DNA from: Ruicaihuangia caeni
GTDB taxonomy: Bacteria > Actinomycetota > Actinomycetes > Actinomycetales > Microbacteriaceae
NCBI RefSeq assembly: GCF_029952955.1
Contig: NZ_JASATX010000001.1
Span: forward strand, 124,001 to 188,000
Direction of reading: 5' to 3'
DNA length: 64,000 bases
Shown: piece by piece, positions 30,061 to 38,326 of the stretch
Position numbering within the stretch: position 1 is the stretch's first letter
How the letters are laid out: every line of letters starts with the position of its first letter
Translations under genes and position numbers: made by a program
Notes under the pieces: model-generated
The model's input: the letters and a program-made list of their open reading frames with translations, nothing else
What the model was told of the DNA's origin: nothing
The model's database searches: none

Positions 30061-33000
30061 TCGACAAGTCCTGGTTCACGGCGAGGCGGCGCGGGATCGC
30101 GACGATCCTGAGCGCCTCGCTGATCGCTGGGGCGATCACGGGCGCGGCGGTGCTCTCGGACGGATACTCGGCGCAGCAACTCGACCTCGACCACGCTTCG
30201 GTCTGGGTCTCGAACAGTGAGCAGCAGGTCATCGGCCGACTGAACACGCAGCTCCCGGCACTGGACACCGCAGTCGAGCTCGACGCGCCGGCCACTCGCA
30301 TCCTCCAGACGCCGTCAGCGCTGCTCGTGGCCGACAGCGCCAATGCGAGGCTCGACGTGATCGACCCGGCGACTGCGGAGCCGGCGGAGAGCGTCGCACT
30401 CCCTCCACAGGCGCCTGAGCTCGCCATCGCGGGAGAGACGCTCGCCGTGCTCGCAAGCGACACGGGAGAGCTGTGGCTCCACCCAGTGCAGGATGCCGGC
30501 GGCTTCGATTCGACGGATCCGCCGTCCCTCAGCCTCGGAGCGGGGTCTATGCTCGCCGCATCCGATGGGGGAGCGGTCATCGTGCTCACGCCGGAAGGCG
30601 GTCGGCTGAACGTCATCGACGGCTCGTCCGGCGCTCTCGAGGAACGCATCGACCTCCCGCTCGAGGGGCAGGGCGACTATCAGCTCGCGGTGATCGGCGA
30701 CGGCTGGGCGGTGCTGGATCGCGGCGAACGCGTCCTGTTCGTGCCCGGAGGGCGCATCGATCTGCAAGACGTGCTGGCGCCGGCATCCATCGCTCAGCTG
30801 CAGTCGTCGTCGGCGTCAGGCGACCACGCCCTCATCGCCACCGGCGACGCCATCATCAGTGTGCCGCTCGGGGGCGGTTCGCCGCGCCAGGAGGAGATCG
30901 CGGTGGTCGGGGCTCCAGCCAGGCCGGTCGTCGTCGAATCCTGCTCGTTCGCGGCGTGGAGCGGCGGCGCGTTGTGGCGCGACTGCGGTGGTGGGGCGAA
31001 CGAGATCCTGCCGCTCGAAGGCATGTCCGGTCGAGCCGCGCTCGAGTTCGCGGTGAACGGCGACCATGTCGTGCTGAACGATACGGAGGGCGGCGCCAGC
31101 TGGGCGGCGCAGGCCCGAGGAGAACTCGTCGACAATTGGGACGGGCTGGTTCACGAGCGCGAGGAATCGGAGTCGCCTCAGCCCGATGACGCGCAGTCCC
31201 CGCCGGAGCTCGAGCGCACCCAGCGGGCACCGGTCGCTGTCGATGACGAGTTCGGCGTCCGCCCGGGGCGCACGACGGCGTTACCGGTGCTGCTCAACGA
31301 TTACGACGCCAACGGCGATGCGCTGGTGATCGACTCCGTCGCCCAGATCGACGAGACGCTCGGCCGGCTCGAACTGGTCGCGGAGCGCCAGCGTGTGCAG
31401 CTCATGCTCGTGCCGGACGCGCAGGGCGTGTTCTCCTTCTCCTACACGATCAGCGACGGACGAGGCGGCACCGCGTCGGCGACGGTCACCGTCACAGTTC
31501 GGGCTCCCGGTGAGAACTCGCCCCCGATTCAGGTCCGCAGCAGCACCGCCGTCGTCGAGACCGGGGGCGCGGCGACGGTCAATGTGCTGGGCGACTGGGT
31601 CGATCCTGATGGCGACCCGGTGTATCTGGTGTCGGCGTCCACGGCGGCCCCCGACACAGTGACCCATCGGCCCTCAGGGTCGGTCATCTTCAGCGAGCGC
31701 GGTGGCGTGGGCGCTGTGCGAACGGCCGCGCTGGTCGTATCGGACGGGCTCGCGGAGGCGGCCGGCGCACTGACCGTCGAGGTTCATCCCTCTTCATCGA
31801 CGCCGCTGAACGCCGAGTCGTTCGCCGTGATCGCAACCGCAGGAGATCCGGTCACCGTCGCCCCTCTCTCTCATGTGCGCGGCGGCAGCGGCACAGTGCG
31901 ACTGAACGCCGTGCCAGCCCGTCCCGGATCAGTGATCTCGCCCGATTTCGACAAGGGCACGTTCAGCTTCCGAAGCGAGCAGGTGCGCACCCACCTCGTC
32001 GAATACGTTGTCGCCGACGCCAACGGCACCGCCTCGGGAGTGGTGCGGATCGAAGTGCAGCCCAGGCCGGATGCCGGTGCGAAACCGATCACGGTGCCGA
32101 AGACGCTGTTCGTGCGCACCCTCTCCAGTCAGGCGATCGATGTCACGCTCACCGACGTCGACCCGGCGGGTGGCGTGCTGCTGCTCACGGCGATCGAGGA
32201 GACGCCGGCAAGCGCCGGCATCCGAGCCGAGATCGTGGAACAGCGGGCGGTGCGTGTGACGCTCACGGCTCCGCTGACCGGCGGCACCGCGCAACTCGGC
32301 TACACCGTGTCGAACGGGGTCGCCTCAGCCGAGGGCACGGTCACGATCATCGAGATCCCACCGCCGCAGAGGCCGCAAGTGCCGGTTGCTGTCGACGATG
32401 TTGCGGATGTCCGCGTTGGAGCGGCCATCGACATTCCGGTGCTCGCCAACGACTATCACCCCGACGGCGACTCGATCACGCTCTCGCCTCAGCTCGTGCA
32501 GGAAGTCGGGACCGGCGGCGGCCTGCTGTTCGTCTCCGGCTCTGTGCTGCGGTATCTCGCGCCCGCAGTGCCCGGCGTCTATACCGCGGTATATGAGATC
32601 ACAGGACCCGGAGGAGGCGCGGCCCAGGCGCAATTGACGCTCAATGTGCGAGAGGTCGTCGACACGTCGAACCGAGCGCCCTCGCCTCGTACGGTCACCG
32701 CGCGCGCCTTCGCCGGCGACGAGATCGAGATCGCCATCCCCTTGGAGGGGATCGACCCCGACGGCGACCCGGTGCAGCTGCTCGGGCAGGAGACGAGCCC
32801 GGAGCGCGGCGCCGTGACGGCAGTGGGCGACTCGTCGTTCACCTACCGGGCTGGAGACTACTCCGCCGGCACGGATGAGTTCCGGTACACAGTGGCTGAT
32901 GGGCTTGGTGCACGAGCTACCGGGCTCGTGAGGGTGGGAATCGTGCCCCGCACGGGTGCTCTGCCCGCGCCCGTCGCGGTGGAGGATCACGTCGCCGTGC

Positions 33001-35912
33001 GCCCGGGTCGAAGCGTGCTCGTGCCCGTGCTCGAGAACGACATCGACCCAGCAGGCACCGAACTCGTCGTCGTGGCTGCGGAACCCGGCGAGGCCACGGT
33101 CCAAGCGGAGATCGTCGAGGGCGACGCGGTGCGGGTGACGCCTCCGGACCGCGCCGGTCGCTACGGCGTCGTGTACACCATCGAGAATCGTTTCGGCGGG
33201 CGAAGCTCCAACTACATCACGGTGGTCGTCGATCCAGAAGCGCCGCTCGCCCGGCCGGTCGTGCGCGACACCGCGCTCGAGCTCGCCGACATCCTCGACC
33301 GTGACGAGGTCGACGTGGATGTGCTCGCCAATGTGTTCTTCGCCGACGGCCCCGTCTCGCAATTGCGGCTCTCGCTCGTTCCAGGGTTCTCGGCGAACGC
33401 AGAGATCACGGATGACGGCACCGTGCGAGTGGCCGTCGCTCAGCGACGCCAAGTGATCCCGTTCGCCGTCGCCCACCCAGCCGACACCTCGATCGTCAGC
33501 TACGCCTTCATCAAGGTGCCCGGTCTCGCCGATGCCCTGCCGCAGCTCGACCGCACGGCGCCTCCACTCACCGTCGTGAGCGGAGACGAGCTCATCGTGC
33601 CGCTGAACGACCGAGTCATCTCCGTCGGCGGCAGCGTGCGGATCACCGACACCGCCAGAGTGGTTGCCACGCACTCCGACGGATCGAATCCGGTCGTCGA
33701 TTCCGAGACGCTCCGCTTCGTGTCGGCGCCCCTGTACTTCGGCCCGGCGTCGATCACGGTCGAGGTCACCGACGGCAGGCGCGCAGACGATCCCGAAGGC
33801 CGTGTTGCGACGCTCGTCGTGCCGATCACGGTGATGCCGCAAGAGAACCAGCCTCCGCAGTTCAGAGGCGCCCTCGTCGACTTCGAGCCGGGCCAGGAAC
33901 GCACATTCGACCTCCTGCGCCTCACCACGTACCCGTACCCCCACGACCTCGGCGAGCTCCGGTTCTCGATCCTCGACCCCCGACCGAGCGGGTTCGACGT
34001 ATCGCTGTCGGAGCGCACGCTGACCGTCCGCGCACACGAGTCGACTCCCAAGGGAACCGCTGCGGCGGTGTCGATCGGCGTTGCGGACGCCGCCGCGGAC
34101 GGCACTTCGGGGCGCATACGAATGCGAGTCGTCGCGTCGAGTCGGCCACTTGCGAAGCCCGCTCCCGACACCGCGACCGTCAAACGCGGCGGCTCGACGT
34201 CGGTCGACGTGCTCGCCAACGACTTGGCGGGCAACCCGTTCCCGGGCTCTCCGCTCACCGTGACCGCCATCCGCGGGATCGACGGCGCCTCGCTCCCGGC
34301 CGGAATCACGGTCGCGCCCGGCGGGGGCGGCAGCGTGCTCGCCGTCTCGGCGTCGGCCCAGGGCGAACCGATCGACGCGACCCTCCAGTATCGAGTCGAA
34401 GACGCGACCCGCGACCCAGAACGGGCAGTATGGGGCACCGTCACGATCTCCGTGCAGGACGTTCCGGGTTCGATGACGCCGCCGGTGCGTGCCGCAGGTG
34501 CGCATCAGGACGGATCGCTCACCCTGCAGTTGACCGCGCCTCCGGCGAACAACTCGCCCATCGTGCGATACGAGGTGTCGAGCAACAGCAATGGCGGATA
34601 CCGACACGATTGCGGTGCGACGCTGCGCTGCACCCTCACCGACCTGGTGCCGGGGGCACGGTACGAGTTCGTCGTGGTAGCGGTGAACGGCATCGGAGCC
34701 TCCCAGCCGAGTGCCGCCAGTGCGCCGCTCGGCTCGGACTATCTGCCCGCCGCCCCCGCGAGAGTCACCGCGACGGCGACCGCTGCAGCGCCCTCCGGAG
34801 GCGCTGTCGACGTGTCGTGGGCCGCCGTCCCCGACCCCTCGCCGGGCTCCGCAGTGATCGACTATGTGATCATCGCCACTGGGGCAGATGGCCATGTCGT
34901 GCGGCGCGAGGCACCGCGTGGTACGACGGCAACGAATATGGTGCTGCGACCGGGCGTCGACTACACCGTGACCGTGCATGCGCGCAACGGTGCGCATGCG
35001 GGGGCCGAGGAGTGGCGCCGGGGTTCCGCTGTGGTGCGACCGGTCGGCCCGCCGTCCCCGACCGAGCCGGCGCCGAGCGCCGCATCGTTGCCCGACGGCT
35101 CGGGCCGGATCGTTGTGCAATGGGGTCCCAGCCGTCCGAACGGCGCGGCATCCGTGACGTACTCCGTCGCCCGCTTCGATGCCGGTGCGGCCCTGCCGGC
35201 GGCGTGCAGCCCGGGTTCTGCGAAGCCGGGCCAGATCTCAGGCGCCGCGGTCAGTTCCGGCTGGGTGGACTCGGACACCTCCGATGGCGCGGGCTACCGC
35301 TATGTCGTGTACTCGGACAACGGGCTCTACTGCACCGTGTCGGCCAGCCCGCCGGTCGAGTCCAAGCGGCCGCCGGGAGAGGGCCGTGGCTCGGTCAGCG
35401 TGCAGGCCCATGGCGACACCGGCCAGTTCGACGTGCGTGTCGACGCGCTCGGCGTGGCGAGCGGAACCGCCGTGCGATACGAGGCCCGACTCGGTGGGGG
35501 AGCGTGGCGCCCGGTGGCGGTCGGCGATTGGCTCACCTCGGCTGCGGATGCTTCCGTGTACGGAGTCGCTCAGCGCGTTGAGATCCGCGGATGCCGCGAC
35601 TCCGGCTCGCAATTCTGTGGTGCCGCGTCGAGTCCCATGAGCGTGACACCGGTGAACACTCGCGTGGCGAGCATGACGACGTGCACGCCGGGCGAACTTC
35701 CGGTCGCAGCCCCGCCGGCAAATGCCAATTCCGGGCAGGTGACCTATCGCTTCAGCTACGCCGACGCGCAGGGCGTGTTCGGTGCGTTCGCCTTCGACGA
35801 GCGCGACCGAGTCCCGGTCGGTGCAACGCAGGTGAGGGTTCGGGCTACGGTGTCGCTCGGCGGCGAGCGGTACACCGACCCCGCCTTCGGAGGCGCGTTC
35901 GCATGCCAGTGA
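30057..35912 (+). CDS. Giant Ig-like/fibronectin type III surface protein
   Basis: This 1951-residue protein has one N-terminal membrane anchor (about residues 13-35, ATILSASLIAGAITGAAVLS) and a huge extracytoplasmic part. Residues about 40-370 look like a beta-propeller-type repeat region. From about 390 there are tandem Ig-like/cadherin-like repeats, with recurring VAVDD and VPVL-ND motifs near residues 390, 775, 970 and 1370. From about 1470 at least three FN3 domains follow. There is no LPXTG or C-terminal anchor. ATG 30057 lacks a good Shine-Dalgarno. The locus kinase-FN3-MoxR-DUF58-transglutaminase resembles the bifidobacterial PFNA cluster. It may be an adhesin, a wall tether or the sensor ligand for the kinase. 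Confidence 0.88.
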   Translation: MIDKSWFTARRRGIATILSASLIAGAITGAAVLSDGYSAQQLDLDHASVWVSNSEQQVIGRLNTQLPALDTAVELDAPATRILQTPSALLVADSANARLDVIDPATAEPAESVALPPQAPELAIAGETLAVLASDTGELWLHPVQDAGGFDSTDPPSLSLGAGSMLAASDGGAVIVLTPEGGRLNVIDGSSGALEERIDLPLEGQGDYQLAVIGDGWAVLDRGERVLFVPGGRIDLQDVLAPASIAQLQSSSASGDHALIATGDAIISVPLGGGSPRQEEIAVVGAPARPVVVESCSFAAWSGGALWRDCGGGANEILPLEGMSGRAALEFAVNGDHVVLNDTEGGASWAAQARGELVDNWDGLVHEREESESPQPDDAQSPPELERTQRAPVAVDDEFGVRPGRTTALPVLLNDYDANGDALVIDSVAQIDETLGRLELVAERQRVQLMLVPDAQGVFSFSYTISDGRGGTASATVTVTVRAPGENSPPIQVRSSTAVVETGGAATVNVLGDWVDPDGDPVYLVSASTAAPDTVTHRPSGSVIFSERGGVGAVRTAALVVSDGLAEAAGALTVEVHPSSSTPLNAESFAVIATAGDPVTVAPLSHVRGGSGTVRLNAVPARPGSVISPDFDKGTFSFRSEQVRTHLVEYVVADANGTASGVVRIEVQPRPDAGAKPITVPKTLFVRTLSSQAIDVTLTDVDPAGGVLLLTAIEETPASAGIRAEIVEQRAVRVTLTAPLTGGTAQLGYTVSNGVASAEGTVTIIEIPPPQRPQVPVAVDDVADVRVGAAIDIPVLANDYHPDGDSITLSPQLVQEVGTGGGLLFVSGSVLRYLAPAVPGVYTAVYEITGPGGGAAQAQLTLNVREVVDTSNRAPSPRTVTARAFAGDEIEIAIPLEGIDPDGDPVQLLGQETSPERGAVTAVGDSSFTYRAGDYSAGTDEFRYTVADGLGARATGLVRVGIVPRTGALPAPVAVEDHVAVRPGRSVLVPVLENDIDPAGTELVVVAAEPGEATVQAEIVEGDAVRVTPPDRAGRYGVVYTIENRFGGRSSNYITVVVDPEAPLARPVVRDTALELADILDRDEVDVDVLANVFFADGPVSQLRLSLVPGFSANAEITDDGTVRVAVAQRRQVIPFAVAHPADTSIVSYAFIKVPGLADALPQLDRTAPPLTVVSGDELIVPLNDRVISVGGSVRITDTARVVATHSDGSNPVVDSETLRFVSAPLYFGPASITVEVTDGRRADDPEGRVATLVVPITVMPQENQPPQFRGALVDFEPGQERTFDLLRLTTYPYPHDLGELRFSILDPRPSGFDVSLSERTLTVRAHESTPKGTAAAVSIGVADAAADGTSGRIRMRVVASSRPLAKPAPDTATVKRGGSTSVDVLANDLAGNPFPGSPLTVTAIRGIDGASLPAGITVAPGGGGSVLAVSASAQGEPIDATLQYRVEDATRDPERAVWGTVTISVQDVPGSMTPPVRAAGAHQDGSLTLQLTAPPANNSPIVRYEVSSNSNGGYRHDCGATLRCTLTDLVPGARYEFVVVAVNGIGASQPSAASAPLGSDYLPAAPARVTATATAAAPSGGAVDVSWAAVPDPSPGSAVIDYVIIATGADGHVVRREAPRGTTATNMVLRPGVDYTVTVHARNGAHAGAEEWRRGSAVVRPVGPPSPTEPAPSAASLPDGSGRIVVQWGPSRPNGAASVTYSVARFDAGAALPAACSPGSAKPGQISGAAVSSGWVDSDTSDGAGYRYVVYSDNGLYCTVSASPPVESKRPPGEGRGSVSVQAHGDTGQFDVRVDALGVASGTAVRYEARLGGGAWRPVAVGDWLTSAADASVYGVAQRVEIRGCRDSGSQFCGAASSPMSVTPVNTRVASMTTCTPGELPVAAPPANANSGQVTYRFSYADAQGVFGAFAFDERDRVPVGATQVRVRATVSLGGERYTDPAFGGAFACQ

Positions 35913-35933
35913 TCACCACGACAAGGAGACCGA

Positions 35934-36905
35934 GTGACGACGACAGCTGAGCAGGCCGCATGGTTCGCCGACACCTTCGGCAGGCTCGTCACGAACGTCG
36001 AACGGGTGCTGCTCGGCAAGTCGCATGTGATCCGCCTGGCCTTCGTCGCGCTCATCAGCGAGGGACACCTGCTCATCGAGGATTACCCCGGCACGGGGAA
36101 GACCTCGCTCGCTCGAGCAATGGCTCAGTCGGTGCGCGGGACCAACTCGCGGATCCAATTCACCCCCGATCTCCTTCCCGGCGACATCACCGGTGTGAGC
36201 ATCTATGACCAGCGCGCCCGCGAGTTCGAGTTCCATCGCGGGCCGGTCTTCGCCAACATCGTGCTCGCGGACGAGATCAACCGCGCGAGCCCCAAGACAC
36301 AGGCCGCGCTGCTTGAAGTGATGGAGGAGTCACGGGTCACCGTCGACGGCGAGTCGCACCCCGTGCCTCGGCCCTTCATGGTCATCGCCACCCAGAACCC
36401 CATCGAGCAGGCGGGTACCTACCGCCTCCCCGAAGCGCAGCTCGACCGGTTCATCATGAAGACCACCATTGGCTACCCCGACCACGCCTCGACGATGCGC
36501 ATCCTGGGCGATGCCGCCATCCGGGCGCACGACACTGAGGTGCCGGAGATCGTCACCGCCGAGGTCGTCGCTGAGATGGCGGGGCTCGCAAGAGGAGTGC
36601 ATGTCGATGTCTCGATCAATGACTACGTCTCTCGCCTGATCGATGCCACTCGCGGCGCCGAGGAAGTGCGCCTCGGGGTCAGTGTGCGGGGTGGGCTCGC
36701 CCTGGTGCGATGCGCACGCGCGCTCGCGGCCGCGAACGGCCGCCATTACGTGGTGCCTGACGACATCAAGCAGCTCGCCGATCCGGTTCTCGCGCACCGA
36801 CTCGTGCTCGACGCCGAGGCGGAGTTCGACGGGGTAAGTGCCTCGAGCGTCATCGCGCAGGTCGTGCTCGAGACACCGCCCCCGAGTGAACGGCAATCGG
36901 GGTGA
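35934..36905 (+). CDS. MoxR family AAA+ ATPase
   Basis: This 323-residue AAA+ ATPase has Walker A EDYPGTGKTSLA (about residues 48-59) and Walker B IVLADEINRASPKTQAALLEVMEE. The sensor region is VIATQNPIEQAGTYRLPEAQLDRF. MoxR proteins act as chaperones that mature or activate partner complexes, very often with DUF58 proteins encoded next door. AAGGAG (35923-35928) lies 5 nt before GTG 35934. The stop overlaps the DUF58 start as GTGA. Confidence 0.95.
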   Translation: MTTTAEQAAWFADTFGRLVTNVERVLLGKSHVIRLAFVALISEGHLLIEDYPGTGKTSLARAMAQSVRGTNSRIQFTPDLLPGDITGVSIYDQRAREFEFHRGPVFANIVLADEINRASPKTQAALLEVMEESRVTVDGESHPVPRPFMVIATQNPIEQAGTYRLPEAQLDRFIMKTTIGYPDHASTMRILGDAAIRAHDTEVPEIVTAEVVAEMAGLARGVHVDVSINDYVSRLIDATRGAEEVRLGVSVRGGLALVRCARALAAANGRHYVVPDDIKQLADPVLAHRLVLDAEAEFDGVSASSVIAQVVLETPPPSERQSG

Positions 36906-38326
36906 CGCCGCACCGCTCGGCCACCCGCAGCGAATGGGGCACCTCCGCTGCCGCTGCCGATGTTGATCCGGGGGACTACGCGACCGCCACCGCGGCGATC
37001 GGCAATCGGCGGGAGCGGATCGTCGGCTCCCGCACAGGGCCGATCGCAGATGCGGTCGTGGCCAGCGCGCGATTCCTCCAATCATTGCGAGCAGCAGCTG
37101 ACGCGGTCATCCACCGATTGCGAGCGGGTGTGACACCGCTCGGCTGGTCATTCGCGGCCATCACACCGTTCGCGCTCGCCGGAGGGTATCTCCTGGGCAT
37201 CGTCGAACTCGTACTGCTCGGCGCGGCCGGCCTGGTGCTCCTTGCTACGGCCACCGCCTACCTCATCGGCCGCGCGCCGCTGCGTCTGGAACTGCGGCTT
37301 GCGCGTGACCGCATCGTGGCCGGCGAGGTCGCCAAGGGCACGATCACCGCTACCAGCACCGCTCGCCGGCACGGCTCGGTCATCGTCGAGATCCCAGTGG
37401 GAGAGGGCCTCAGCGAGGTGATCATCCCGCCCGTCGGGCCGGGGGTCCGGCAGCACCAGGAGTTCACGATCGGGATCCGCGATCGCGGTGCATACGAAAT
37501 CGGTCCGGCGCGAACGATTCGTGCTGACCCTTTTGGACTGGTGCGCCGCGAGCTGGAGTGGGGAGCACCGCAGCTTCTCCGTGTGCACCCCCGAACCATC
37601 GCGGTGCCGGCGACCAGCTCAGGCCTCATCCGCGACCTCGAGGGGAACCCGACGCGGGATCTCTCTTCGAGCGACATCTCGTTCCACGCTCTGCGCGAGT
37701 ACGTGGCCGGCGACGAGCGCCGCAACATCCACTGGAAGGCGAGCGCGCGCACCGGAACCTTCATGGTCCGCGAATTCGAGCAGACCCGGCGCAGCCGGAT
37801 CATCGTGGCGCTCAGCCTCGCACAGGCCGACTTCGCCGACGAAGCGGAGTTCGAACTCGGCGTCAGCACAGCAGCGAGCCTCGGAGTGAGAGCGGTGCGC
37901 GACGGCCGTGACCTCTCAGTGATGGTGAGCGCTCTCACGCCGGAGTACGCCAAGCGCCGGGTGGCCGAGGTGCGCACGTTGCCGAGCACCACACCCGTGC
38001 GCCTGCTCGACGAGTTCGCCGCCGTGGGGGCTGCCCTGACGGCGCTCCCCATCGCCGACCTGGCCAGAGCCATCGGTGATCGCGCCACCGATACCTCGGT
38101 GGTGTTCCTCGTTGTGGGCTCCACACCCACGCTTCGAGCGCTCCGCGGTGCTGCGGCGCGCTTTCCCCTCGGCGTGCAGGTCATCGTCGTCGTGTGCGAG
38201 CCGGAGGCCGTGCCGGGCATCCGGAGCGCAAACGGAATGACAGTTCTCACCATCGGGCACCTCGATGACCTGAAGTCGGCCCTGTCGAGGTCACTGGCCT
38301 CGGCCCGAACCGCACGCCTGCCATGA
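36902..38326 (+). CDS. DUF58 membrane protein
   Basis: This 474-residue protein has two membrane helices (about residues 80-122) after an N-terminal cytoplasmic segment of about 75 residues. The DUF58 signature region includes VREFEQTRRSRIIVAL, ERRNIHWKASARTGTFMV and DPFGLVRRELEW. DUF58 proteins carry a von Willebrand A-like domain and pair with MoxR ATPases. It overlaps both neighbours (GTGA with moxR, ATGA with the next gene), so the three are probably made together. The role is inferred from family context. Confidence 0.92.
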   Translation: MTPHRSATRSEWGTSAAAADVDPGDYATATAAIGNRRERIVGSRTGPIADAVVASARFLQSLRAAADAVIHRLRAGVTPLGWSFAAITPFALAGGYLLGIVELVLLGAAGLVLLATATAYLIGRAPLRLELRLARDRIVAGEVAKGTITATSTARRHGSVIVEIPVGEGLSEVIIPPVGPGVRQHQEFTIGIRDRGAYEIGPARTIRADPFGLVRRELEWGAPQLLRVHPRTIAVPATSSGLIRDLEGNPTRDLSSSDISFHALREYVAGDERRNIHWKASARTGTFMVREFEQTRRSRIIVALSLAQADFADEAEFELGVSTAASLGVRAVRDGRDLSVMVSALTPEYAKRRVAEVRTLPSTTPVRLLDEFAAVGAALTALPIADLARAIGDRATDTSVVFLVVGSTPTLRALRGAAARFPLGVQVIVVVCEPEAVPGIRSANGMTVLTIGHLDDLKSALSRSLASARTARLP

